Of a stretch of DNA of 64,000 nt, positions 44,629-53,733 are shown piece after piece. The stretch lies in the NCBI RefSeq assembly GCF_026239735.1, contig NZ_JAPIVT010000004.1:124001-188000 (forward strand), read 5' to 3'. Both the position numbers and the translations under genes were made by a program. Position 1 is the stretch's first letter; the number at the start of each line of letters is the position of its first letter. The notes under the pieces are model-generated. The model was not told where the DNA came from. It saw nothing but the letters and a program-made list of their open reading frames with translations, and searched no databases. This DNA is from Pedobacter sp. MC2016-05. GTDB lineage: Bacteria; Bacteroidota; Bacteroidia; Sphingobacteriales; Sphingobacteriaceae.

Positions 44629-45537
44629 ATGAGTAATTATGCAATCGAAACTGTAGGCTTAAACTTTAGCTTTGGCAACCAAACCATTGTAAAAGATTTA
44701 TCCTTACAAGTATCAAAGGGTAGTATTTATGGTTTTTTAGGCCCTAATGGCGCTGGTAAAACCACTACAATAAAAATCCTGCTTAATTTATTGAAATCGC
44801 CGGCAGATCAGGTTTTTATTTTCGGGAAAGAAATCAACAGTAATCGCATTGCCGCACTCAAAAAAATTGGAGCCTTGGTAGAGCAACCTGCTATCTATGG
44901 CCATCTTTCTGGTAAAGAAAACTTAATTAATCGCTGCCTCCTGCTCAGGATTCCAAAAAGCAAAGTCGCCAAAATGCTGGCTTTGGTAGGCTTAACCGAT
45001 GCAGGAGATAAAAAAGCTGGTAAATATTCTCTAGGAATGAAACAACGTTTGGGCATTGCCTTGGCCCTGGTTTCCGATCCAGAATTACTACTCCTTGACG
45101 AACCAACTAATGGCTTAGATCCTAACGGGATTATCGAAATCAGAAACTTGATGATAGAATTAGCCACCAAACACAACAAAACTATTTTAGTGTCTAGCCA
45201 TTTATTGGCTGAGATTGAAAGAACTGCTACTCATGTAGGCATCATTAACAAAGGCCAATTATTATTTCAAGGCACCATTGATGAACTTCATTTGCTAAGC
45301 AAACCGATGGTCGAAATAGAAGTAGATCAAATTGAAAATGCAAGCGCTTTTTTGGTTACCGCAGGCTATGAAATCGCTTCCAAAACAGACAGCAAAATAA
45401 CCGTTCCTTTTTCTTCATCTGCTGATAGCGGAAAGCTGAATACACTACTCATCCAAAATGGATTCACAGTAAGCAGCCTCTCCAAACAACGCAAGGATTT
45501 GGAAAACCTTTTTCTTGATATTACCAAAAACAACTAA
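44629..45537 (+). CDS. ABC transporter ATP-binding protein
   Basis: The 302-residue protein has Walker A (GPNGAGKTT), Walker B (LLLLDEPTNGLDPNG), the signature YSLGMKQRLGIA and the H-loop (VSSHLLAE). A C-terminal extension of about 80 residues is like that of BcrA/NatA-type ATPases. With the permease that follows directly it forms an exporter of the lantibiotic/bacitracin-resistance type. The LytTR site upstream suggests signal-controlled expression. Confidence 0.95.
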   Translation: MSNYAIETVGLNFSFGNQTIVKDLSLQVSKGSIYGFLGPNGAGKTTTIKILLNLLKSPADQVFIFGKEINSNRIAALKKIGALVEQPAIYGHLSGKENLINRCLLLRIPKSKVAKMLALVGLTDAGDKKAGKYSLGMKQRLGIALALVSDPELLLLDEPTNGLDPNGIIEIRNLMIELATKHNKTILVSSHLLAEIERTATHVGIINKGQLLFQGTIDELHLLSKPMVEIEVDQIENASAFLVTAGYEIASKTDSKITVPFSSSADSGKLNTLLIQNGFTVSSLSKQRKDLENLFLDITKNN

Positions 45538-45538
45538 A

Positions 45539-46336
45539 ATGCGCTCCATCTACATTTCATTAGTTTCCGAGTTTTATAAATCCAGGAAAACCCTTGCCTT
45601 TTGGGCCGCAATTTTACTTCCGGTTGTAATATGCAGCTTGGTAAGTTTTGGTTTTTATTCAGGTGCTGATAAAATTCTGAAATTAAACGCACCCGGTATG
45701 ATGCTTTGGATAAAATACGCTGGTGCTACCCTGAACGTTATGGGCATATTGGTGATGCCTTTTTATGTAATGTTTATGGCTTTCTCTGTTAATAATATTG
45801 AGCACAAAAACGATACATGGAAAAGCCTTTTCGCCCAACCGTTAAATAAATTCTCTATCTATACAGCTAAATACCTATTTGCTGTTACGCTGATATTCAT
45901 TTGTCTGTTTCTTTTTGCTACGCTAACCTATGGTTTCGGCCATCTATTGCAAGTTTTGGTTCCAAAATATACGTTTAGTCAATACAACCCATCCAACTTC
46001 CTCATTAACTCTTACAGCAAGTTATTTTTATCATCCCTGGGCATTTTGTCTCTTCAATTTATTTTTAGCTTAATCTGGGGCGATTTTCTTAAACCAATCG
46101 GCATCGGTTTCGTAGGCACTATTATGGGCATTGTAGCAGGCATGGTTAACTGGACATACGCCTATCTTATTCCATACAGTCTGCCTGCATTGGCTTTGCA
46201 AATTACACAGGTAAAAAAAGGAAAAGATCCATTAGATTTTGAAATTTTCGCTAGAGAAATCTGGGTAAGTCTAATTTATGCAGGGGTATTATTTATAGCA
46301 GGTTACTTTATTGTAACCAGAAAAAGTATCAAATGA
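45539..46336 (+). CDS. ABC transporter permease (ABC-2 type)
   Basis: The 265-residue protein (ATG at 45539, 1 base after the ATPase stop) has about six TM helices. The N-terminal segment SLVSEFYKSRKTLAFWAAILLPV and later MAFSVNNIEHKNDTWKSLFAQPL are typical of BcrB/LanG-like permeases. It should form the membrane pore for the ATPase encoded just upstream. The substrate is unknown; antimicrobial peptides or lipid intermediates are plausible. Confidence 0.88.
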   Translation: MRSIYISLVSEFYKSRKTLAFWAAILLPVVICSLVSFGFYSGADKILKLNAPGMMLWIKYAGATLNVMGILVMPFYVMFMAFSVNNIEHKNDTWKSLFAQPLNKFSIYTAKYLFAVTLIFICLFLFATLTYGFGHLLQVLVPKYTFSQYNPSNFLINSYSKLFLSSLGILSLQFIFSLIWGDFLKPIGIGFVGTIMGIVAGMVNWTYAYLIPYSLPALALQITQVKKGKDPLDFEIFAREIWVSLIYAGVLFIAGYFIVTRKSIK

Positions 46337-46622
46337 TTTTTTGAAAAGCAATAGCTGCATTTCATCTTAATGTTAGTCCTTCTTTACACTACAAGTCCGC
46401 TTCAAAAGTTTTGTGCTTAGGTAAAGCATATGCATCGAAACCTCTATTTGTTCTCAATTGGAATACGGGCTTTTCGTTTCAATAAGGTTTAGATAATTTA
46501 GGCTTTTACTATCAAGTTTGGCAACTGTTCTTCGGCAAAAACGCTTTGTAAAAATATCAGGAGATTCTAATTCTAGAAAAGCTAAAATGTAATTTAGCAC
46601 TTAAACCAACCTACTTCTTAAA

Positions 46623-48191
46623 ATGATCAAAAGATTTACAATCACAGCAATGGCTTTTAGCCTTTGCTTTTCTGCGTTTGCGCAAGATGCACCAGATGCC
46701 GCGATAGTAGAAAAGATACGCAAGGCTGGCCTGGATAATTCAAAAGTGATGGATATTGCCTTCAACTTAACTGATGTTTCCGGTCCTCGTTTGTCTAATT
46801 CTCCTGGTTTAAAACGAGCGCAAGACTGGGCGGTAAAACAACTTACAGAGTGGGGTTTGAAAAATGCACATCTCGAAGCCTGGGGAACATTTGGCAAAGG
46901 CTGGCAAGTAGATAAATATTACGCTGCAACCACCGCTCCATTTTATCACCCGATTATTGCGTCTCCAAAAGCATGGACACCAGGAACCAATGGGCCAATA
47001 AAATCAGAAGTAGTTTTAATCAAAGCAGATAGTGTTGCCGATTTAGCGAAATATAAAGGTAAACTCGCTGGCAAAATTGTAATGATGGATCAAGGTGTTC
47101 CACTTGCGAGCGGATTGAAGCCAGATTTTTCACGCTATGCTGATTCTACGCTGGCACAGATGGCAGCGGCAAAACCTGCAGCTGGCGCTCCTCGTCAACG
47201 TACTGCCACCGGGCCAATGGCCGATCGTATCGCGCAAATGATGAAAGTGCGTGAAGTGCGTGCCGCCATGAGCGCCATGTTAGTCGAAGAAAAAGTGGCT
47301 CTGATTTTAACTTATGCCCGCGGCGGACAAGGAACATTCTTCACCAGCAATGGCGCCTCTTATGCCTTAGATGCTAAACCAGTTTCTCCTGAACTTGAAG
47401 TTGCTGCTGAAGATTTCTTACATATTTTACGTTTGCTTCGTGCTGGCAAACCGGTAGAGGTAGAAGCTGATATCAAAACTTCATTTTATGCTCAAGATCC
47501 TCAGGGCTACAACGTAATAGCTGAAATTCCGGGAACCGATAAAAAATTAAAGGATGAAGTGATTATGATTGGAGGCCACTTCGATTCGTGGCATGCTGCA
47601 ACTGGCGCTACCGATAATGCAGCAGGTTCTGCCGTAATGATGGAAGCCATGCGCATTTTAAAAGCCATTGATTTTAAACCTAAGCGCACCATCCGCATCG
47701 CACTTTGGAGTTCTGAAGAGCAAGGACTATTTGGTTCAAGAGGGTATGTAGCTAAACATTTTGGCGATCCAAAAACGATGGTTTTAACACCAGATCAAAA
47801 GAAAATTTCAGCATATTATAATTTAGATAACGGTACGGGCAAAATTCGCGGTATTTATTTACAAGGAAACGCAGCAGCCGGCCCTATATTCCAAAGTTGG
47901 CTAAGCCCATTTAACGATCTTGGAGCTACAACGGTAACGATTAACAACACTGGCGGAACCGATCACCAGGCCTTTGATGCAGTAGGCATTCCGGGCTTCC
48001 AATTTATACAAGACCCCGCCGATTACAATACCCGTACGCACCACAGCAACATGGATACTTATGATCGATTGGTGGAAGATGATTTGAAACAATCGGCAAC
48101 TATTGTCGCTTCTTTCGTTTACAATACTTCCCAACGTGATGCACAAATTCCAAGAAAAGAACTACCAGCAACACAAGCCGCAAGACCATAA
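46623..48191 (+). CDS. M28-family zinc metallopeptidase, secreted
   Basis: The 522-residue protein has a signal peptide (about residues 1-20, ending AFAQ). The catalytic domain carries zinc ligands in IGGHFDSWHAATGATDNAAG (H and D), SSEEQGLFGS (E pair) and GGTDHQAFD (final H). A PA-type insert (about 115-290) lies between. M28 enzymes are aminopeptidases or carboxypeptidases of the periplasm; a C-terminal domain is short. A terminator follows. Confidence 0.93.
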   Translation: MIKRFTITAMAFSLCFSAFAQDAPDAAIVEKIRKAGLDNSKVMDIAFNLTDVSGPRLSNSPGLKRAQDWAVKQLTEWGLKNAHLEAWGTFGKGWQVDKYYAATTAPFYHPIIASPKAWTPGTNGPIKSEVVLIKADSVADLAKYKGKLAGKIVMMDQGVPLASGLKPDFSRYADSTLAQMAAAKPAAGAPRQRTATGPMADRIAQMMKVREVRAAMSAMLVEEKVALILTYARGGQGTFFTSNGASYALDAKPVSPELEVAAEDFLHILRLLRAGKPVEVEADIKTSFYAQDPQGYNVIAEIPGTDKKLKDEVIMIGGHFDSWHAATGATDNAAGSAVMMEAMRILKAIDFKPKRTIRIALWSSEEQGLFGSRGYVAKHFGDPKTMVLTPDQKKISAYYNLDNGTGKIRGIYLQGNAAAGPIFQSWLSPFNDLGATTVTINNTGGTDHQAFDAVGIPGFQFIQDPADYNTRTHHSNMDTYDRLVEDDLKQSATIVASFVYNTSQRDAQIPRKELPATQAARP

Positions 48192-48205
48192 TTAATTAAA
48201 AATGC

Positions 48206-48254
48206 AAAAGCCTGCTAATTTGACCATAAAGTCAAACGGCAGGCTTTGCTTTTT
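48206..48254 (+). terminator. terminator after the M28 peptidase
   Basis: A bulged stem (AAAGCCTGC 48207-48215 with GCAGGCTTT 48239-48247, plus an inner TTTGAC/GTCAAA) is followed by GCTTTTT, 16 bases past the stop. Confidence 0.75.
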
Positions 48255-48290
48255 AGAGAGAGGGTGCGTTAAATATGTATATTTTAATCT

Positions 48291-48521
48291 TTAGTAAGAT
48301 AATATCCGCTGCTTAAATGCCCACACAATAAGCTGATACGAGTTTCGTAAATCTAGCTTTCTAACCATGTTCCGCCTGTGTGTATTTACGGTATGCTCGC
48401 TAATAAAAAGCATATCGCCTATTTCTTTGCTGTTGTAACCTTTTGATAATAGCCTTACTATTTCAATTTCTCTTTCCGTTATCAAGTTACTGTTTTCTTG
48501 AAGATGGACGTTGTTTGTCAT
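48291..48521 (-). CDS. orphan LuxR-type helix-turn-helix protein
   Basis: The 76-residue protein is essentially one GerE domain: LITEREIEIVRLLSKGYNSKEIGDMLFISEHTVNTHRRNMVRKL. There is no receiver or ligand domain. It lies divergent to a four-gene operon that ends in a NarL-type two-component pair, and the 18-bp near-palindrome at 48664-48681 lies between them. Confidence 0.9.
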   Translation of the reverse strand: MTNNVHLQENSNLITEREIEIVRLLSKGYNSKEIGDMLFISEHTVNTHRRNMVRKLDLRNSYQLIVWAFKQRILSY

Positions 48522-48663
48522 TGTAAATTAAATTGTAGGGTGATCATTAATTCATCACAAAGAAGACTCCTGGTTACCCAGCAAAAATTCGGGATCTTTT
48601 GATTATGGGATAGACAACTTTGGGATGTGTAACACTAAATTCTCATTCCTTATTGCATTTCAA

Positions 48664-48681
48664 AAGTATGTCGACGTACTT
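48664..48681. promoter_or_regulatory. near-perfect palindrome between divergent genes
   Basis: AAGTATGTCGACGTACTT is symmetric at 16 of 18 positions with a GTCGAC core. LuxR/NarL regulators bind such dyads. It lies about 145 bases from each of the divergent starts. Confidence 0.4.
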
Positions 48682-48807
48682 ATATATGAGTAGTATGTTT
48701 TACCCTAAATAAAAAGGTGTTTTTACGGTATTAAAATTCATAGTGGCTATTGCCAGAAACTATCTAAATCACGACTTTAGAAGACCAAAATCAAACATAC
48801 TATAATA

Positions 48808-49194
48808 ATGAGCAAAAATTCGAATTTTCAACCTATTGATAAGAAGGTTGCACAAGAAATGGTTAAATCGTATGCCGAACAGGCTAGCAAAGATCCAAAA
48901 TCTTACACCAAAGCAATCTGGTTTCCTGCAGCACAAATTTTAGAAATGGCCAAAACAATTGCAGATGGAAAACACGATGGTTTGCGAATTTATAATGCTC
49001 AGTACACAGCCAACTCCATAGAAGGATTGCCAAAAGAATACGAAGGAAGAAATACGGTATTACTAGTGCCAACCTTTGCTGCCGGCTACAGCAACCCACT
49101 TGGCGAATTGACCGAAGAACATGAAGATGATTTGGAAGACATTGAAAACAGAGGGGAACTTTGTCCTAGCGTATGCCAGGGAACCGGACTTTAA
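48808..49194 (+). CDS. hypothetical cytoplasmic protein, first gene of a four-gene operon
   Basis: The 128-residue protein has no signal or TM helix. It contains the motifs VAQEMVKSYAEQASKDPKSYT and DGLRIYNAQYT, then an acidic stretch (LTEEHEDDLEDIEN) and a C-terminal C-P-S-V-C pair (two Cys, four apart). No family was recognised. The next gene begins 4 bases after its stop, and the operon continues with a membrane protein and a sensor kinase/regulator pair, so it may be a sensor partner. Confidence 0.7.
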   Translation: MSKNSNFQPIDKKVAQEMVKSYAEQASKDPKSYTKAIWFPAAQILEMAKTIADGKHDGLRIYNAQYTANSIEGLPKEYEGRNTVLLVPTFAAGYSNPLGELTEEHEDDLEDIENRGELCPSVCQGTGL

Positions 49195-49197
49195 AGA

Positions 49198-49845
49198 ATG
49201 AATTTCACATCACCGATAGTTATAGCCGAAATAATGTGCCTTATAGGTGCAATTATATTTCTAAGAAATAATAAAAGCATTTTCTGGAAACTAAATATTG
49301 CCTATCTTCTTTTGGCGTTATTAACGGAGGCTGCAGGAAGTTATATGTCCTCTAAAAGAGAAAACAATCTTTGGTTATTTAACTCCTTTGTATTTTTCGA
49401 AATTAGCTTCATTTTTATTGGCATCTGGCATTGCCTGAAAAATTATTTAATCCCTAAGCCCATTATATATGTAGGTTTAGGGATCGTTTATTCGATTTAT
49501 TTTGGCTTTATTGCTAAAGATTCGATTATGGTTTTTAACTCGACTGCTGTAACAGTAATGTCGGTGGTTTTTAGCCTCTACTGTCTTTATTATTATTATC
49601 TCTTGTTAAATGACGAAAAATTTATTGAAATCAAATATCATCCAGAATTTTGGTGGATAACGGGTGTATTGTTTTATTATTTTGGTGGAACGGTTTGTAA
49701 CTTGTTAAGTGATGTATTTGATGTTCGTTTCGGCAAAAGTTTCACCCTCAGGTACGCTATTACCATAGCATTGAATTTTATTTTATATAGCGTTTGGACC
49801 TATTCTTACTTATGCAGAGCGAAACAACAAAAATTGCAATCTTAG
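49198..49845 (+). CDS. multi-pass membrane protein
   Basis: The 215-residue protein shows about seven hydrophobic segments (residues 5-22, 30-50, 58-80, 85-105, 115-140, 152-175, 185-205). No family was recognised. Its position in front of a kinase with a single TM anchor suggests a sensing or signal-modulating partner. Its last 34 bases overlap the kinase start. Confidence 0.75.
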   Translation: MNFTSPIVIAEIMCLIGAIIFLRNNKSIFWKLNIAYLLLALLTEAAGSYMSSKRENNLWLFNSFVFFEISFIFIGIWHCLKNYLIPKPIIYVGLGIVYSIYFGFIAKDSIMVFNSTAVTVMSVVFSLYCLYYYYLLLNDEKFIEIKYHPEFWWITGVLFYYFGGTVCNLLSDVFDVRFGKSFTLRYAITIALNFILYSVWTYSYLCRAKQQKLQS

Positions 49846-50603
49846 TTGTTATTGCAACTTTGATTTTCTTACTAATGCCTGTTTTTTTGATTATGTACAT
49901 CCGTTCGTATAACCGGCATAAAAAAAACCACATATTAGAGAAACAACACATGCAACAGCAGTTTGAGGCAGAGATGCTTCAAGCCAGAGTTGAAGTGCAA
50001 GATAATACCATGCAAGCTATTGCAACAGAACTGCATGATAATGTAGGGCAACTTTTAAGTTTAACTACTTTAACATTAAATTCAATTAATCTTGATCATA
50101 GCGACAAAGCCACTGTCAAAATAGAAAATTCCTTATCGCTGGTCAACAAATCTATCAAAGAGTTAAGAGAACTTGCCAAACTTTTACATGGTGAGCAAAT
50201 AGTAGAAAATGGATTAGGCAATGCGTTACAACAAGAAATTAACTGGCTGGAAAAAACAGGTAGTTATGAATTGGAGGTTACCAATCAACTTCATAATCTG
50301 CAGGAAAACTCCCCAGATAAAGACTTAATTATTTTACGCATGCTACAGGAAATCATCAACAACATCATCAAACATGCAAACGCTACTTCAATCAGTTTTA
50401 ATGCATACTACGAGGATAAAAAATTATATTTAAATGTTGAAGAAAATGGAGTAGGTTTCAATTACGAAAAGGCTAAAGCAAATAAAGCAGGTTTGGGATT
50501 AAGTTCCATTTCAAAGCGCATTGAAATGATAAATGGTAAAATGGCTTTAAATTCAACTCCAAATAAAGGCACTAACATCCTAATCGAAATCCCATATCCC
50601 TAA
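49812..50603 (+). CDS. NarL-type sensor histidine kinase
   Basis: The 263-residue protein (ATG at 49812, overlapping the gene before it) has one TM helix (about residues 8-30), a coiled-coil linker, a HisKA_3 dimerization helix with H in ATELHDNVGQLLSLTTL, and an ATPase domain (EIINNIIKHANATSIS and GLGLSSISKRIEMING). No periplasmic sensor is present, so the signal may come from the membrane protein encoded just before. It pairs with the response regulator 4 bases downstream. Confidence 0.93.
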   Translation: MQSETTKIAILVVIATLIFLLMPVFLIMYIRSYNRHKKNHILEKQHMQQQFEAEMLQARVEVQDNTMQAIATELHDNVGQLLSLTTLTLNSINLDHSDKATVKIENSLSLVNKSIKELRELAKLLHGEQIVENGLGNALQQEINWLEKTGSYELEVTNQLHNLQENSPDKDLIILRMLQEIINNIIKHANATSISFNAYYEDKKLYLNVEENGVGFNYEKAKANKAGLGLSSISKRIEMINGKMALNSTPNKGTNILIEIPYP

Positions 50604-50606
50604 ATC

Positions 50607-51248
50607 ATGTTACCTCAACCCATATCTATTGCCATAGTTGATGATCATACCTTATTCCGTTCTGGATTAGCCAGCTTATTAGACGAATTTGACGAAATTA
50701 AGGTGTTATTTGAAGGCAAAAATGGCCAGGATTTACAACATAAGATTGTGAATCATCCAGATGTTCAACTCTTATTAATGGATATTAATATGCCAGTAAT
50801 GGATGGATTTGCAGCTACTAAGTGGGTAAAGGAGCACCATACCAATGTAAATGTATTAGCATTGAGCATGCTTGAAGATGAAAAAGCCATTATTGGAATG
50901 CTAAGGGCTGGCGCAAGCGGATATATGCTTAAAGAGTCTACACCTAACGACCTTCTCTTGGCCATTAAGGCTGTTGTTGAAAAAGGGTTTTACATAAACG
51001 ACCTGGTATCGGGCAGGCTTTTGATTGCTTTAAAAAATGGCGATTCAGGCCCAATCTTCAGTACAAGGGAACTTGCATTTTTGCAGCATTGCAGTACCGA
51101 ACATACCTACAAAGAAATTGCCGACATGATGAATGTAAGCCCGCGAACTGTTGACAATTACAGGGAATCATTATTTGCCAAACTCAATATCCGATCTCGT
51201 ACAGGATTGGTGGTTTATGCGATCAAGAATAACCTAATTACCATATAA
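50607..51248 (+). CDS. NarL/LuxR-family response regulator
   Basis: The 213-residue protein has a receiver domain with D59 (LLLMDINMPVMDG) and a GerE helix-turn-helix (STEHTYKEIADMMNVSPRTVDNYRESLFAKL). It is the partner of the kinase encoded just before. The palindrome at 48664 in front of the operon is a candidate target. Confidence 0.95.
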   Translation: MLPQPISIAIVDDHTLFRSGLASLLDEFDEIKVLFEGKNGQDLQHKIVNHPDVQLLLMDINMPVMDGFAATKWVKEHHTNVNVLALSMLEDEKAIIGMLRAGASGYMLKESTPNDLLLAIKAVVEKGFYINDLVSGRLLIALKNGDSGPIFSTRELAFLQHCSTEHTYKEIADMMNVSPRTVDNYRESLFAKLNIRSRTGLVVYAIKNNLITI

Positions 51249-51300
51249 TCAGCACCGCTGAAAATCTTTACCTATTAAAAACTTGATAAAAAATTTGCAT

Positions 51301-51328
51301 AACTAAATAATTAGTTTTAACTTTAGTT
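51301..51328 (+). promoter_or_regulatory. probable operator of the BlaI-like regulator
   Basis: AACTAAATAATTAGTT (51301-51316) is a near palindrome, and a second half-site pair, AACTTTAGTT (51319-51328), overlaps a TAnnTTT-type -7 box. The sites lie 40-67 bases before the ATG at 51368. BlaI/MecI proteins bind such dyads over their own promoters. Confidence 0.5.
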
Positions 51329-51367
51329 AAGGCATTGCCTAAAGCTTATCTCTATTTATTAAATATT

Positions 51368-51745
51368 ATGGAAATTAAAGATCTAACCAAAGCAGAAGAA
51401 CAGCTTATGCAGGTATTGTGGCAGTTGGAAAAAGCATTTGTAAAAGATGTTATCGATGAACTTCCCTTGCCAAAACCCGCTTATAATACCGTTTCAACGA
51501 TTATCAGAATTTTAGAGACAAAAGGTTTTATTGGCCATGAGGCCTTTGGAAAAGCCCATCAGTATTTCCCGCTCATCAGCAAAGAAGAATATAAACGCCA
51601 CGCCACCGAAAAGTTACTCGGCAACTATTTCGAGAATTCAGTAGAAAGTATGTTTTCTTTCTTCGTGAAAGAAGAGAAGTTAGATTTAAGTGATGTGGAT
51701 GAAATTTTAAAAATGATTGATAAAATTAAACATAAGCCAAAATGA
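51368..51745 (+). CDS. BlaI/MecI-family repressor
   Basis: The 125-residue protein begins MEIKDLTKAEEQLMQVLWQLEKAF, the BlaI signature, with winged-helix motif KPAYNTVSTIIRILETKGFIGHE and the C-terminal dimer helix (SVESMFSFFVKEEKLDLSDVDEIL). In this family the repressor is cut by, or released through, the M56 peptidase encoded next. The two genes overlap by 4 bases (ATGA). Confidence 0.95.
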   Translation: MEIKDLTKAEEQLMQVLWQLEKAFVKDVIDELPLPKPAYNTVSTIIRILETKGFIGHEAFGKAHQYFPLISKEEYKRHATEKLLGNYFENSVESMFSFFVKEEKLDLSDVDEILKMIDKIKHKPK

Positions 51746-53718
51746 GTTTTGCCCATTACCTACTTCAGGTAAACTTATATTTAATTGTTTTTTATGGCTT
51801 TTATAAATTACTTTTAGATAAGGAAACCTACTTTTTACTCAACCGCGTTTACCTGGTAAGTGCTGGTGTATTATCATTATTTATTCCATTTATCCGACTG
51901 GAATGGCTCACTGAGCAAAAGGCTGCACAGCAGGTTTATACATCGGTAAATTGGGAAGCCGTATTAGAAAAAGCTACTATTGTAAGCGATAATAGCCATG
52001 GCCTTAATTGGGGTAATGCGTTTGTGTATATCTATTTTGCAGGCATAATCTTCTGCTTAGGCAAGCTTGCTTACAATTTACTCTCAGTACATAAGCTGAT
52101 AAAAAATGCGAAATCGGGTTCTGCGTTTTCTTTTTTTAGTAAAAAAGTCGTCGATCAGGATTTGCCACTAATGGCGGTGATTGATGTACATGAAGAAGCC
52201 CACATTAAACAATGCCATACTGCAGATATTTTGTTTTTTGAGATTATTGGAGTTTTTACCTGGATAAATCCAATCATTTACTTCTACAAAAAATCCATTA
52301 AAAATATTCACGAATTTTTAGCAGATGAGCATGCTGCAGCATTTCAAGGTGACAAAGCTGAATATGCTATGCTCATCTTGAGTCAGTCGTTTGGAATTTC
52401 CCCTAATCGCCTAACCAATGGTTTCTTTGATAAATCACTCATCAAGAAACGGATCTTTATGTTGCAAAAAGAAAGATCAAAGAAAATAGCCATTTTGAAG
52501 TATGGCTTCTTTATTCCGCTTTTTGCAGTTCTCATTATTTTCTCCTCAGCAACGGTAAGAAAAAATGAAAAGCTGATTTCGATTACCAACCAAATACCAC
52601 TGGATAAACCTATTGAAATGGTTCAGGAAATTATTATTCCTGAGCCAGGATTTGCTCCAGAAAAGTCATCTACCACTGAGATCATTCCTACAGCAGAAAA
52701 AGTAGCCGGAAATTGGAACAACTTTTATGCTTTCATGGCCAGATCTATAAAATATCCATCCGAAGCTCAGAAAAACAACCTTCAGGGCAATACTCAGATA
52801 AAATTCACCCTTCAAAACAATAAGGTAACAAACGTAAGCAGTGTTGTGAATTTGGGCGACGGCTGCGATGAGGAAGTGAGGAAAGCCATATTGTCGTACA
52901 GAAAATTTGAAAATCTGCCTAATGGTAAATACACGTTGAAAGTAGGTTTCACACTTTCCGGAAATAAGGCCGCCCCGCTTAAAAATAAGGAGACGATTAA
53001 ACTGGCTACTTACCAAAAACTTTCTGATATTAATATTATTGGTTATTCTTCGCCTGTAGAAAGTGGCAGTGAGGAGGATAAGTTAGACAAAGTTTTTGAC
53101 TTCGTTTCAATAGAGAAACAGCCGGAGTTTCCCGGAGGGATATCTAAGTTTTATGAGTATTTAAGCAAGACCATAAAGTATCCAAAACCAGCACAAGAAA
53201 ATAATGTGCAGGGAAAAGTTTTTCTATCCTTCATCGTCGAGAAAGATGGTTCGCTTAGCGATGCTTTGATAACCCGCGGCCTGGGCAGTGGGTTAGATGA
53301 GGAAGCCTTAAGGGTAATAAAAAGTTCGCCAAGATGGAATCCTGGGATAACGGATGGTAAATCCGTTAGGGTAAAATACAACATCAACGTGAATTTCACA
53401 CTAAATGTTGATGATGAGGTGAAGAAAGCAACTCGGATTAAAGGCCTTTCTACGAGCGACGTTTTTAACAACTCGAAATTTGATGGTGTTGTTGTGCTAA
53501 ATGGAAAGGTAAGCCAAAGTGGCTTCGATTTTACAAAAATTGATAGTCGCGATATTCAATCAGTTTCGGTACTAAAAGATGCTGCAGCAACAAGTTTATA
53601 CGGAGATAAGGGAAAAAACGGCGTGCTCATCATTACCACAAAAAATAACGATTTTAGAAAAGCAAGTGACACGGAACTTAGGTTAGATACCAACACACCG
53701 ATTCTCAAAATAAGATAA
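51742..53718 (+). CDS. M56 (BlaR1-like) membrane peptidase fused to TonB C-terminal domains and a plug motif
   Basis: The 658-residue protein has N-terminal TM helices (about 5-25, 33-52, 93-115), the zinc site HEEAH (150-154), a further TM helix (252-271), then an extracytoplasmic part. This holds two TonB C-terminal domains: a degenerate one (about 315-405, IKYPSEAQKNNLQGNTQIKF) and a good one (450-555, YPKPAQENNVQGKVFLSFIV). The last 90 residues end in the SusC plug motif SVSVLKDAAATSLYGDKG. M56 plus BlaI is a known sensor pair; the fusion to a TonB-type domain and a plug motif is unusual. Confidence 0.9.
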   Translation: MSFAHYLLQVNLYLIVFYGFYKLLLDKETYFLLNRVYLVSAGVLSLFIPFIRLEWLTEQKAAQQVYTSVNWEAVLEKATIVSDNSHGLNWGNAFVYIYFAGIIFCLGKLAYNLLSVHKLIKNAKSGSAFSFFSKKVVDQDLPLMAVIDVHEEAHIKQCHTADILFFEIIGVFTWINPIIYFYKKSIKNIHEFLADEHAAAFQGDKAEYAMLILSQSFGISPNRLTNGFFDKSLIKKRIFMLQKERSKKIAILKYGFFIPLFAVLIIFSSATVRKNEKLISITNQIPLDKPIEMVQEIIIPEPGFAPEKSSTTEIIPTAEKVAGNWNNFYAFMARSIKYPSEAQKNNLQGNTQIKFTLQNNKVTNVSSVVNLGDGCDEEVRKAILSYRKFENLPNGKYTLKVGFTLSGNKAAPLKNKETIKLATYQKLSDINIIGYSSPVESGSEEDKLDKVFDFVSIEKQPEFPGGISKFYEYLSKTIKYPKPAQENNVQGKVFLSFIVEKDGSLSDALITRGLGSGLDEEALRVIKSSPRWNPGITDGKSVRVKYNINVNFTLNVDDEVKKATRIKGLSTSDVFNNSKFDGVVVLNGKVSQSGFDFTKIDSRDIQSVSVLKDAAATSLYGDKGKNGVLIITTKNNDFRKASDTELRLDTNTPILKIR

Positions 53719-53733
53719 TTAAGATCAACGAAT

